DNA from: Amycolatopsis eburnea
Lineage (GTDB): Bacteria; Actinomycetota; Actinomycetes; Mycobacteriales; Pseudonocardiaceae
Reading direction: 5' to 3'
Assembly (NCBI RefSeq): GCF_003937945.1
Contig: NZ_RSEC01000036.1
Span: forward strand, 124,001-188,000
Length of the DNA stretch: 64,000 bases
The notes below the pieces were generated by a model, which saw only the letters and a list, made by a program, of their open reading frames with translations, ran no database searches and had not been told where the DNA came from. Positions 1 through 7,789 of this stretch are shown here, one piece after another. The stretch's first letter is position 1. Every line of letters starts with the position of its first letter. The position numbers and the translations under genes are program-made.

Positions 1-547
1 GGCCGAACGCGCCGGTCTGCTCCAGCCCGAGGGACTTCTGCCACTTCTTGAGCGCGGCCGCCGTCGCCGACGTGAACTTCTTGTCCGGCGTGCCGAACCC
101 GCCGAAGCCGCACGCCTTGAGGTTCTCCTCCAGCTGCTTGACGTCGGCGCCGTCGTCGGCGCCGGTGGCGAGGTCGCGGTAGAACGGCAGCGTGCCGTAG
201 AACAGCGGCACCGGCTTGGCGTCCACGCCGTACACCGCCTGGCAGCGGCCGATCTTGGCGCCGGCCGCGGGCAGCGACGTGATCGTGCCGGGCTTGCGGC
301 CCTGGACGGGCTCCTCGTCGCCGTACCCGAGGGTGCCGTCGGCTTCCTCCTCCTCGCTGAGGTCGGTCTTGACGACCTCGGCGGTCTCCACCGGCGGCGG
401 CGCGGCCTCCTTGACCGGCGTCGCGCTCGACACCCGCGTCAGGATCACGACGGAGCCGGTGCCCAGCACGACGACGAGGACCGCGGCCGCGACGAACCAG
501 CGGGTCCGGCCGCGGCGCCGCGGCTTGAGTTCGGTGACGTGACTCAT
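1..547 (-). CDS. Membrane-anchored adaptor-like protein with peptidoglycan-binding domain (3' part outside window)
   Basis: Read on the minus strand the protein opens with a basic stretch (MSHVTELKPRRRGRTRW), then one hydrophobic segment at about residues 17-36, an acidic linker, and near residues 140-182 a peptidoglycan-binding-like fold (VKQLEENLKACGF, then ALKKWQKSLGLEQTGAFG). This is the usual N-terminal half of actinobacterial efflux adaptors of the MacA/HlyD type, whose barrel domain would lie beyond the window edge. The ATG overlaps the stop of the upstream lipoprotein gene (ATGA), so the two are co-translated. The full length and the adaptor assignment cannot be confirmed because the C-terminus is missing. 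Confidence 0.7.
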   Translation of the reverse strand, partial: MSHVTELKPRRRGRTRWFVAAAVLVVVLGTGSVVILTRVSSATPVKEAAPPPVETAEVVKTDLSEEEEADGTLGYGDEEPVQGRKPGTITSLPAAGAKIGRCQAVYGVDAKPVPLFYGTLPFYRDLATGADDGADVKQLEENLKACGFGGFGTPDKKFTSATAAALKKWQKSLGLEQTGAFG

Positions 548-1083
548 TTCGCCGGCGCCGCCTTCACGCTCATGCCCATGCCGCACGCCTTCGCGGCCTC
601 TTCGAACTTCTTCGGGTCGTCGCCCGGCCCGCCGACGCGCATCGTCCCCTTGCCGCTCGGGTCCGGGTCGGGCATGTCGATGCCGTGGTCGCGCATGCAC
701 TTGGCGTCCTTGCGCATCTTGTCGAGCTCCTCGGCGCTCGGCGGCTTCATCTCCCCGCCGTTGGGCATGAGGTGCTTGCACGCCTTCTGCGCGGCTTCGA
801 TCTTCGAGACGTCGGCGCCGTCCCCGCCGAGGGTGATGGCCATGCCCCCGCCGTCGCCGGCCGGCTTGGGGTCGGGCATGTCGACGCCGTGCTCGCGCAT
901 GCACTTGGCGAACTCGCGCATCTTGTCTTCGTCGCTCTTGCCGCTGTTGTCGGCGGCGGTGGGCCCGCCCGTCTTCGGGGGTGTCGAGATCGAAGCCACC
1001 TTCGACCCGTCGTCCCCCTGGCCGCCGCAGCCCGCGAGCAGCAGGGCCGCCCCGATCGCCGCGACGACGATCCGTGTCCGCAT
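544..1083 (-). CDS. Lipoprotein with an internally duplicated cysteine motif
   Basis: The 179-residue product has a signal peptide and lipobox ending LLLAGC (Cys19), so it should be anchored on the outer face of the membrane. The mature part is a duplication: residues 54-72 and 122-140 both read K-M-R-x-x-A-K-C-M-R-x-H-G-(V/I)-D-M-P-D-P, and each half ends with a second Cys in an A-A-x-K-A-C stretch (near 102 and 166). Four regularly placed cysteines suggest disulfides or metal binding. I recognise the CMREHG-DMPDP motif from unnamed actinobacterial lipoproteins but know no function. Divergent from a two-component system, it is probably an extracytoplasmic part of the efflux unit that follows. 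Confidence 0.85.
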   Translation of the reverse strand: MRTRIVVAAIGAALLLAGCGGQGDDGSKVASISTPPKTGGPTAADNSGKSDEDKMREFAKCMREHGVDMPDPKPAGDGGGMAITLGGDGADVSKIEAAQKACKHLMPNGGEMKPPSAEELDKMRKDAKCMRDHGIDMPDPDPSGKGTMRVGGPGDDPKKFEEAAKACGMGMSVKAAPAK

Positions 1084-1144
1084 CGGCTCGCTCCTTTCGT
1101 TCCGGTCGGGTCCCAGGTCTACGGATCGGGGGATTCGGGCGCGC

Positions 1145-1160
1145 TAAGCGACGTCGCTTA
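1145..1160. promoter_or_regulatory. 16-bp perfect palindrome in divergent promoter
   Basis: TAAGCGACGTCGCTTA is a perfect inverted repeat in the roughly 110-bp space between the lipoprotein gene (minus) and the response regulator (plus). It is a good candidate operator for control of both directions. No protein is proven to bind it. Confidence 0.5.
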
Positions 1161-1173
1161 TGCGGTCCTTATG
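1157..1173 (+). promoter_or_regulatory. Direct repeat CTTATG-N5-CTTATG
   Basis: Two CTTATG hexamers start 11 bp apart, one helical turn, just before the response regulator start. This spacing is typical of OmpR-family dimer sites, so autoregulation by the adjacent regulator is plausible. It partly overlaps the neighbouring palindrome. Confidence 0.4.
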
Positions 1174-1196
1174 GCCTCCCTGCGCAGACTGGGCGG

Positions 1197-1859
1197 GTGC
1201 GCGTGCTGGTGGTGGAGGACGAGCGGTTGCTGGCCGACTCGGTCGCGGAGGGGCTGCGGCGGTTTTCCATGGCCGTCGACGTGTGCTACGACGGCGCGCA
1301 GGCCCTGGAGCGGGTCGGCGTGCACGGCTACGACGTCGTGGTGCTGGACCGCGACCTGCCGGAGGTGCACGGCGACGACGTCTGCGCCGCGGTGGTCCGC
1401 GCGGGCGGCGAGGCGCGGGTGCTGATGCTGACCGCGGCCGCCGACGTCACCGACCGGGTGGCCGGGCTGGGCCTCGGCGCCGACGACTACCTGACGAAGC
1501 CGTTCGCGTTCGCCGAGCTGGTCGCCCGCGTCCAGGCGCTGTCGCGGCGCGCGCGGCCGGCGCTGCCGCCGGTGCTGGAACGCGACGGCGTCGTCCTCGA
1601 CCTGCCCCGCCACCAGGCCGCCCGCGACGGCCGGTTCCTGCTGCTCTCGCCGAAGGAGTTCGCCGTGCTCGAGGTCCTGATGCGGGCGGAGGGCTCGGTG
1701 GTCAGCGCCGAGGAGCTGCTCGAAAAGGCGTGGGACGAGCACGCGGACCCGTTCACGAACGCGGTCCGCGTCGCGGTGATGACGTTGCGGCGCAAGCTCG
1801 GCGACCCGCCGGTGATCGAGACCGTGCCCGGCGCCGGCTACCGGTTCGGCACCCCGTGA
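1197..1859 (+). CDS. OmpR-family response regulator
   Basis: A 220-residue two-domain regulator. The receiver domain spans about residues 1-115 with the acidic pair E7/D8, phospho-acceptor Asp51 (VVVLDRDLP) and the conserved Lys in the YLTKPF motif. The winged-helix DNA-binding domain follows (LSPKEFAVLEVLM, NAVRVAVMTLRRKLG, VPGAGYRF at the end). The GTG start is chosen because it gives the canonical RVLVVEDE opening. Its TGA overlaps the GTG of the sensor kinase gene, so the pair is translationally coupled. Divergence from the lipoprotein/adaptor genes suggests those are its targets. Confidence 0.93.
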   Translation: MRVLVVEDERLLADSVAEGLRRFSMAVDVCYDGAQALERVGVHGYDVVVLDRDLPEVHGDDVCAAVVRAGGEARVLMLTAAADVTDRVAGLGLGADDYLTKPFAFAELVARVQALSRRARPALPPVLERDGVVLDLPRHQAARDGRFLLLSPKEFAVLEVLMRAEGSVVSAEELLEKAWDEHADPFTNAVRVAVMTLRRKLGDPPVIETVPGAGYRFGTP

Positions 1860-3004
1860 ACGGCGTTTCGGTCCGGACGAAGCTCACCGCCTGGTACGGC
1901 GGGCTGTTCCTGCTGGCCGGGCTGGTCCTGGTGGTCATCAACTACCTGCTGGTGCAGAGCACGCTGCCGGACCCGGCGCGGGTCGCGTCGACGACGATCG
2001 GCTCGGCGGACCTGACCTACGGCGTCCCGGCGGACACGGCCCTGCCGTCGTCGGGCGTGGCGGTCCGGCTGCTGAGCGGCTCGCTGGCGGACTACCGGTC
2101 GTCGACGCTGTCGACGTTGCTCGTCGGCTCGGGGATCGCGCTGGTGGTGACGGCCGGCCTGGCGGTGCTGTTCGGCTGGCTGATGGCCGGCCGCGCGCTG
2201 CGGCCGCTGCACGACATCACCTCGACGGCCCGGCGGCTGGAGGCGGGCAAGCTCGACCGCCGCATCAACCTGGACGGCTCGCCCGACGAGCTGAAGGAGC
2301 TGGCGGACACGTTCGACGGCATGCTCGACCGGCTCGCGGAATCGTTCGACAGCCAGAAGCGGTTCGTCGCCAACGCGTCCCACGAGCTGCGGACGCCGCT
2401 GGCCGTGCAACGGACGCTGATCGAAGTGGCGATGGCCGACCCGGAAGTGACGCCGGAGCTGCGGAAGCTCGGCACGCACCTGCTCCACACGAACGAGCGC
2501 AGCGAACGGATGATCGAGGGTCTGCTGGTCCTCGCGCGCAGCGACCGCGGCCTGCACGCGCGCACCCCGGTCCGGCTGGACGAGGTGGTCGCTTCGGTGG
2601 TCCGGGCGACGACGGCTCAGGCGTCGTCGGCGGGGGTGACGGTCGAGACGCGCCTGCGGCCGCGGGTGGTGGCGGGCGACCCGGTCCTGCTGGAGCGGCT
2701 GGTGACCAACCTGGTGGTCAACGCGATCACGTACAACGCTTCGGGCGGCTGGGTGTACGTCGAAGTCCGTGGCGATCCGGCGCTGGAGGTGCGGAATTCG
2801 GGTCCGGTGGTACCGCCCGAGGCGGTGCCGACGTTGTTCGAGCCGTTCCGCCGGGTGGGCTCGGAGCGGACCGGCGACACGCGCAATGCGGGGCTGGGCC
2901 TGTCGATCGTGCGGTCGGTGGCCCAGGCCCACGGCGGTTTCGCCGAGGCCCAGCCCGGCCGGCGCGGCGGCCTGACGGTGACGGTCCGACTGCCGCCGTC
3001 CTGA
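1856..3004 (+). CDS. Sensor histidine kinase
   Basis: A 382-residue membrane kinase partnered with the regulator just upstream (GTGA overlap). Visible in order: TM1 at about residues 14-34, a short extracytoplasmic loop of about 50 residues, TM2 at about 86-111, HAMP, the phospho-acceptor box ANASHELRTPL with His176, then HATPase motifs LVTNLVVNAITYN (N box) and GLGLSIVRSVAQAHGG (G2 box). The short sensor loop is typical of kinases that respond to envelope stress or lipophilic compounds rather than to a large bound ligand. This is inferred from architecture only. Confidence 0.93.
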   Translation: MNGVSVRTKLTAWYGGLFLLAGLVLVVINYLLVQSTLPDPARVASTTIGSADLTYGVPADTALPSSGVAVRLLSGSLADYRSSTLSTLLVGSGIALVVTAGLAVLFGWLMAGRALRPLHDITSTARRLEAGKLDRRINLDGSPDELKELADTFDGMLDRLAESFDSQKRFVANASHELRTPLAVQRTLIEVAMADPEVTPELRKLGTHLLHTNERSERMIEGLLVLARSDRGLHARTPVRLDEVVASVVRATTAQASSAGVTVETRLRPRVVAGDPVLLERLVTNLVVNAITYNASGGWVYVEVRGDPALEVRNSGPVVPPEAVPTLFEPFRRVGSERTGDTRNAGLGLSIVRSVAQAHGGFAEAQPGRRGGLTVTVRLPPS

Positions 3005-3028
3005 TCCACCGCTGGGCTGCCGACGACG

Positions 3029-3043
3029 TGAATGAGTCATTCA
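3029..3043. repeat. 15-bp palindrome downstream of kinase gene
   Basis: TGAATGAGTCATTCA is a perfect palindrome around a central G, about 25 bp after the kinase stop. I remember similar TGAATGA-type palindromes scattered at gene ends in Amycolatopsis genomes. It may be a dispersed intergenic repeat with a transcript-end role. The rest of the 270-bp gap before sepH shows only a weak inverted repeat (GTGGG-CA-CCCAC at 3234-3245). Confidence 0.45.
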
Positions 3044-3276
3044 AGACGTTCAGGCACCCCAGCTCAACCGCGCCGCCGCCCTGATCCACTCGATCGTGAC
3101 TGACCGTGTCCGGCGTGTCACACAGCACCCGCTGACCTGGGTGACCCATGATGCGAGCGTCGCGAAATGAACAGTGGGCAGTTCGGCACGGACTCGGCGC
3201 GCCTCGCACGTCAAGTCGACGCGCCGTTCTAACGTGGGCACCCACAACGGTGAAGAAGATCGGGGAGGCGAAAACA

Positions 3277-4119
3277 ATGCGGGCGCTGCGAGTGGTCGGG
3301 CTGCACGAGGACGGCAAGTCCATCGTGCTCGAAGACCCGGCGAGCCGCACCCGCTTCCTGCTCCCGGCCGATGAGCGACTGCGCGCGGCTGCGCGGGGGG
3401 ACATCACCCGCCTCGGCCAGATCGAAATCGAGTTGGAGAGCCAGATGCGGCCACGCGAGATCCAGGCGCGAATCCGCGCCGGCGAGTCAGTCGAGCAGGT
3501 CGCGAACGGCGCCGGCATTTCGGTGCAGCGCGTCGAACGCTTCGCCTACCCCGTCCTGCTGGAGCGCTCGCGCACCGCCGAAATGGCGCAGAGCGCCCAC
3601 CCCGTCCGCGAAGACGGGCCCGACGTGCAGACGCTCGGCGAGGTCGTCGCGTACGGCTTCGGCGTCCGCGGGCACGACTACTCGCAGGCCACCTGGGACT
3701 CGTGGAAGGGCGACGACGGCCGCTGGGTCGTCGTGCTCCAGTGGAAGGCCGGCCGGTCGGACAACCGCGCGCACTGGGCGTTCTCCCCCGGCGCGCACGG
3801 CGGCACGGTCACGGCGCTCGACGAGAACGCCGAGGTCCTGCTCGACCCGAACGCCTACCGCCCGCCCCGGACGGTCCGCGCACTGGAGCCGGCCCGGGAG
3901 GCCGAGTTCCAGCCGACGCTGGACTCGGTCGCGCCGGAGCGCGCCGAGCTGCCGTCGGCCGAGCCGGACCCGGACGACGACACCCGCGAGATCCCGCGCG
4001 TCCCGGCGGATCCGGAAGAGGACACCGCCGAGCAGGCGCGGCCGAAGGCCAAGAAGAACCACCCGATCGTGCCGTCCTGGGAGGACGTGCTGCTCGGGGT
4101 CCGCTCCCAGCGCGGCTGA
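3277..4119 (+). CDS. sepH: Septation protein SepH
   Basis: A 280-residue cytoplasmic protein with the conserved N-terminal DUF3071 region: MRALRVVGLHEDGKSI, then DPASRTRFLLPADE, then a helix-turn-helix-like stretch (MRPREIQARIRAGESVEQVA, followed by ISVQRVERFAYPVLLER). The C-terminal third is acidic and variable (PDPDDDTREIPRVP), as in the family. SepH stimulates FtsZ assembly at actinobacterial division septa. The ATG follows GGGGAGGCG. The M. tuberculosis homologue (Rv0883c as I recall) also sits beside a DUF2537 protein and a TrmH methyltransferase, matching this context. Confidence 0.93.
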   Translation: MRALRVVGLHEDGKSIVLEDPASRTRFLLPADERLRAAARGDITRLGQIEIELESQMRPREIQARIRAGESVEQVANGAGISVQRVERFAYPVLLERSRTAEMAQSAHPVREDGPDVQTLGEVVAYGFGVRGHDYSQATWDSWKGDDGRWVVVLQWKAGRSDNRAHWAFSPGAHGGTVTALDENAEVLLDPNAYRPPRTVRALEPAREAEFQPTLDSVAPERAELPSAEPDPDDDTREIPRVPADPEEDTAEQARPKAKKNHPIVPSWEDVLLGVRSQRG

Positions 4120-4125
4120 GTCTCA

Positions 4126-4212
4126 AGCGCCCCAATGTGGCGTTGGTTGCGTCCAACGCACCCAATGTGGCGTTCGGTGCGTCCAACGCACCGAACGCCA
4201 CATTGGGGCGCT
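4126..4212. terminator. Large palindrome between convergent genes with a duplicated left arm
   Basis: Positions 4161-4182 (CCCAATGTGGCGTTCGGTGC, then GT) pair perfectly with 4186-4207: a 22-bp stem with a 3-nt loop. Positions 4131-4160 are a near-identical 30-bp copy of 4161-4190 (two mismatches), so two left arms compete for one right arm. The outer AGCGCCCC (from 4126) also matches GGGGCGCT ending at 4212. It lies exactly between the sepH stop and the stop of the converging gene, so a bidirectional terminator is likely. The sequence family resembles a repeat I associate with Amycolatopsis intergenic regions. Confidence 0.75.
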
Positions 4213-4567
4213 AGTCCACCAGCGCCGCGAGCGTCTTCGGCGCCACCTGCCGGTAGGCCTCGCGCACGATCCGGTCGACCTCACCCCAGTCGACGTCGAC
4301 GTCCAGCCGCACGCCGACCCACCCGCGGTGCCCGACGTACGCCGGCCGGAAGAACCGCTCCGGCTCGGTGCGCACGAGTTCCTCCTGCGCGCCGGGCGGA
4401 GCGGGGCACCAGAAGGCGAGCCTGCCGTCGCCGTGGTGGTCGTCGTGGAACATGACGAACGTCTTCTTGCCGCGGACGAACCAGGCGGGCGTCCCGTGGC
4501 TGAGCCGCTCGGTCACTTCGGGCAGGGCGAGGCAGAGCTTCCGCAACGCGTCGAGCGGCGCGCTCAT
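4211..4567 (-). CDS. MmcQ/YjbR-family DNA-binding-like protein
   Basis: A 118-residue protein beginning MSAPLDALRKLCLALPEV, with the YjbR signatures: an N-terminal helix ending in the ALPEVTE motif, H-G-T-P-A-W-F, V-R-G-K-K-T-F-V-M-F, and a C-terminal region with GWVGVRLD and the EAYRQVAPK helix. Proteins of this family have a CyaY-like double-wing fold, and their function is not settled. Its ATG overlaps the stop of the DUF2537 gene by one base (TGATG), so it belongs to that minus-strand operon. Confidence 0.85.
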   Translation of the reverse strand: MSAPLDALRKLCLALPEVTERLSHGTPAWFVRGKKTFVMFHDDHHGDGRLAFWCPAPPGAQEELVRTEPERFFRPAYVGHRGWVGVRLDVDVDWGEVDRIVREAYRQVAPKTLAALVD

Positions 4568-5187
4568 CAGGCGCCGCCGAACGCGATCACCAGCACGCCG
4601 ATCCACGCGATCACCACGCCGCCCGCGGCGCCGTACGCCGCCCACCGCAGGATCGGCGTGCGCCGCACCAGCCACAGCGACGGCGCGATCCCCGCCGTCA
4701 CGACGACCGCCGCCACCAGCGCCAGCCACCCGTTCGTCTCCCTGGCCAGCGTCGAAGCCAGCGCCAGCATCGCGATGACGACGACGGCCGCGATGAACGC
4801 CGACACCGTCAGCCCGGTCAGCCACGGCGTCGGTTCACCGGGCGGCCCGACCGGGCCCAGCACCGTCCGGAGGAGCCGCTGGCCGGGTTCGGGCTCCCGC
4901 GGCGGTGGCTCGACGACCGTGTCGGCACCCGTCACCGGGTCCACGAACCGGACGGTCGTGCCCATCACCGAGGCGAGCCGCCCGGCCAGCTGACGGCCGC
5001 GTTGCGAGACGACCGCGCCCGCTTCCTCACCGGATTCGGCCGAAACGGCGGCCGCGACGCGCGCCCACTCGTGCAGGGCCTGCGCGAGGTCGGCGCCGAT
5101 CGCGAGCTTGTGCGGGTCCACCTCGCGCGCGTGCTCCCCGCCGGGACCGGCCAGCACGGCGCGCTCGCCGCGGATCCGCAGCTCCAT
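4567..5187 (-). CDS. DUF2537-type membrane protein
   Basis: A 206-residue protein. The N-terminal 110 residues are soluble (MELRIRGERAVLAGPGGEH, then a helical stretch including HEWARVAAAVSAES). The C-terminal half holds about three to four hydrophobic segments (SAFIAAVVVIAMLALAS; WLALVAAVVVTAGIA; GGVVIAWIGVLVIAFGGA). The start is set by AAAGGA at a good distance before ATG. An in-frame upstream start exists but lacks a ribosome site. I match it to DUF2537 (the Rv0882-like neighbour of SepH) from synteny and general form. Function unknown. Confidence 0.75.
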   Translation of the reverse strand: MELRIRGERAVLAGPGGEHAREVDPHKLAIGADLAQALHEWARVAAAVSAESGEEAGAVVSQRGRQLAGRLASVMGTTVRFVDPVTGADTVVEPPPREPEPGQRLLRTVLGPVGPPGEPTPWLTGLTVSAFIAAVVVIAMLALASTLARETNGWLALVAAVVVTAGIAPSLWLVRRTPILRWAAYGAAGGVVIAWIGVLVIAFGGA

Positions 5188-5218
5188 GGTGTCCTTTCGC
5201 CCAGACCAGGGGATCACC

Positions 5219-6025
5219 TTAGCCACCCGGGGCCAGTTCGTAGAAGGCCACCGCGGCGGCGGTCGCGATGTTCAGTGAGTCGACCCCGGCCGGCATGGGT
5301 ATCCGCACCGCGTGATCCGCCGCCGCCAGCGCCGCTTCGGTCAGCCCGGGACCCTCGGCACCGAAGAGCAACGCCACCCGCCCGGGCGCGTGCGCGCGCA
5401 GTTCACGCAGGGGGATCGAACCCGGTCGCGGGGTGAACGCCGCGACGGCGAACCCGCGCGCCCGCAGGTCGTCGAGCCCGCCCGGCCAGTCCGCGAGGTG
5501 CCCGAACGGCACGCGCAGCACGTGCCCCATCGACACGCGCACGCTGCGCCGGTACAGCGGGTCGGAGCAGCCGGGCCCGAGCAGCACCCCGCCGACGCCG
5601 AGCGCGGCCGCATTGCGGAAGAGCGCGCCGAGGTTTTCGTGGTCGCCGACGCCTTCCAGTACGGCAACGGTATCGGCGCCGTCGACGACTTCGGAAACCG
5701 TGAGCGGCGCCGGCCGGTCGGCGACCGCGAGGATGCCGCGGTTGAGGTGGAACCCGACCACGTCGGCCATCGTTTCCGCGGACGCGACGTACTGCGGCGC
5801 CTCGATTCCCTCGAGTTCTTCCGCCAGCTCGGCGAACCGCCGCTCGACCCCGAGCAGCGCCCGCACGGGGTACCGCGACGCCAGCAGGCGGGACACCACG
5901 ACGGTGCCTTCGGCGATGACGAACCCCCGCCCGCCGGGCCGGTCCGGCCGCCGGTCCGCAGTGGACAGGTCGCGGAAGTCGTCGACCCGCGGGTCGCCGG
6001 AATCGTCGATGTGGATCACGCCCAT
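5219..6025 (-). CDS. TrmH/SpoU-family RNA 2'-O-methyltransferase
   Basis: 268 residues. An N-terminal substrate-binding domain (about 1-105) precedes the SPOUT domain with its three motifs: motif 1 ENLGALFRNAAALGVGGVLL, motif 2 RVALLFGAEGPGL, motif 3 IPMPAGVDSLNIATAAAVAF. These build the trefoil knot that binds S-adenosylmethionine. The likely substrate is rRNA or tRNA ribose; the target nucleotide cannot be told from sequence. It heads the minus-strand group with DUF2537 and the YjbR-like gene. Confidence 0.92.
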   Translation of the reverse strand: MGVIHIDDSGDPRVDDFRDLSTADRRPDRPGGRGFVIAEGTVVVSRLLASRYPVRALLGVERRFAELAEELEGIEAPQYVASAETMADVVGFHLNRGILAVADRPAPLTVSEVVDGADTVAVLEGVGDHENLGALFRNAAALGVGGVLLGPGCSDPLYRRSVRVSMGHVLRVPFGHLADWPGGLDDLRARGFAVAAFTPRPGSIPLRELRAHAPGRVALLFGAEGPGLTEAALAAADHAVRIPMPAGVDSLNIATAAAVAFYELAPGG

Positions 6026-6238
6026 CCGCCCAGTCTGTCACCCGCTTGCCGGGCGCCGGACTGGTCCGAACGTCCTGGCGCGGGTGGTACGAACGGGGCC
6101 ATTTTGCTTTCGGTTAACCGGTCGTGACGGAGAGCACCAGTTTGGCCGCTAGCACGGGTGCATCGCCTGTGTAACGGTTGTCCGCCAGGACTTGAAACAC
6201 GTCCTAGTTCCACGCCGACGCACGAAGCAGGGATGGTC

Positions 6239-7738
6239 ATGGGGATGGACCTCGCGGCTCGATCGTTCAACACGCTGGACCGCGGGCGGTACCGCCGCAA
6301 GGTGCAGCGCTGCCTGGACACGTTGGCCCGGATGCTCACGGACGGCAGTTTTTCGTTCCCCCGCAAGAACATCGGCCTCGAAGTCGAGCTGAACCTGGTC
6401 GACCACGAGCTGCGCCCGTCGATGACGAACACCGCCGTGCTGGAGGCGCTGGACGACCCGTCGTTCACCACCGAGCTGGGCCAGCACAACATCGAGCTGA
6501 ACGTGCCGCCGCGGCCGCTGGCCGGCGATTCGGCGCTGCAGCTCGAAGACGACCTCCGTGCGTACCTCGGCACGGCCGCGTCCAAAGCGCGGGACACCGG
6601 GTCGGCGCTGGCCATGATCGGCATCCTGCCGACGTTGAAGCACGAGCACTTCGACCAGAAGTGGCTCACCAACAAGACCCGCTACTCCACGCTGAACGAC
6701 CAGATCTTCGCCGCGCGCGGCGAGCGCACGGTGCTCGCGATGGAAGGCGCGCCACTGCCGGGCCAGCAGCCGGAACGGTTGCGCAGCTACGCCGAATCCA
6801 TCCTCCCCGAAGCCGCGTGCACCAGCGTGCAGCTGCACCTCCAGGTCGCGCCCGAGGAGTTCGCCGCGCACTGGAACGCGGCGCAGTGCCTGGCCGGGCT
6901 GCAGATCGCGCTGGCGTCGAACTCGCCGTTCCTGCTGGGCAAGGCGCTGTGGCACGAGACGCGGATCCCGCTCTTCCTGCAGGCGACCGACACCCGGCCC
7001 GAAGAGCTGAAGAACCAGGGCGTGCGGCCGCGCGTGTGGTTCGGGGAGCGCTGGATCACGTCGATCTTCGACCTGTTCGAGGAGAACGTCCGCTACTTCC
7101 CCGGCCTGCTCCCGGAAACCGACGCCGAGGACCCGATCGAAGCGCTCGACGCGGGCCAGGCGCCGAAGCTGACCGAGCTGCGCATGCACAACGGCACGAT
7201 CTGGCGCTGGAACCGCCCGGTGTACGACGTCGTCGACGGCCTGCCGCACCTGCGGATCGAAAACCGCGTGCTGCCGGCCGGGCCGACGGTCGTCGACACG
7301 GTGGCGAACGCGGCGTTCTTCTACGGCGCCCAGCGCGCGCTCGCCGAGGCGGAACGCCCGGTGTGGAGCCAGATGTCCTTCCAAGCGGCGGAGGAAAACC
7401 TCTACGCGGGCGCGCGCCGGGGGTTCGACGCGCAGCTGTACTGGCCGGGCATCGGCTGGATCCCGCCGGACGAGCTGGCGCTGCGCGTGCTGCTGCCGCT
7501 CGCCCACGAGGGGCTGCGCCGCTCCGACGTCTCCGACGAAGCCCGCGAGCGCTACCTCGGGATCGTCGAGCGCCGCTGCCTCGCGCGGCGGACCGGGGCG
7601 ACCTGGCAGCGCGACTACGTCCTGCGCGCGCAGGAACGCGGACTCGACCGGGAAGCCGCGCTGAGCCTGATGCTCGGGCGCTACCTGGAGCTGTCGGAGG
7701 CCGGCGAGCCGGTGCACACCTGGCCCGTCACCGACTGA
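6239..7738 (+). CDS. Glutamate-cysteine ligase-like ATP-dependent enzyme
   Basis: About 499 residues. It begins MGMDLAARSFNTLDRGRY and carries the GCS2-type carboxylate-amine ligase signatures: IGLEVELNLVD near residue 45 (metal-binding acidic strand), TTELGQHNIELNVPP (glutamate-rich strand), LRMHNGTIWRWNRPVYD and LRIENRVLPAGPTVVD. It is longer than E. coli YbdK and of the actinobacterial 'glutamate-cysteine ligase' subtype. It may join glutamate to an amine or thiol, but the true substrate is unknown. Three in-frame ATGs (6233, 6239, 6245) compete; the GGGA before 6239 favours that one. Confidence 0.8.
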   Translation: MGMDLAARSFNTLDRGRYRRKVQRCLDTLARMLTDGSFSFPRKNIGLEVELNLVDHELRPSMTNTAVLEALDDPSFTTELGQHNIELNVPPRPLAGDSALQLEDDLRAYLGTAASKARDTGSALAMIGILPTLKHEHFDQKWLTNKTRYSTLNDQIFAARGERTVLAMEGAPLPGQQPERLRSYAESILPEAACTSVQLHLQVAPEEFAAHWNAAQCLAGLQIALASNSPFLLGKALWHETRIPLFLQATDTRPEELKNQGVRPRVWFGERWITSIFDLFEENVRYFPGLLPETDAEDPIEALDAGQAPKLTELRMHNGTIWRWNRPVYDVVDGLPHLRIENRVLPAGPTVVDTVANAAFFYGAQRALAEAERPVWSQMSFQAAEENLYAGARRGFDAQLYWPGIGWIPPDELALRVLLPLAHEGLRRSDVSDEARERYLGIVERRCLARRTGATWQRDYVLRAQERGLDREAALSLMLGRYLELSEAGEPVHTWPVTD

Positions 7739-7744
7739 CCAAGG

Positions 7745-7768
7745 CCGCACTTTCACGTGAAAGTGCGG
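7745..7768. repeat. 24-bp perfect palindrome after the ligase gene
   Basis: The left arm CCGCACTTTCAC is followed immediately by its exact complement, with CACGTG at the centre. It sits between the ligase stop (7738) and the TetR start (7790). Without a loop it could form a stem-loop in RNA or be a dimer operator for the TetR next door. The same core recurs, as I remember, in Amycolatopsis intergenic DNA, which would favour a dispersed repeat. Confidence 0.55.
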
Positions 7769-7789
7769 GCTTCCCGCTAGCCTGGGCGG

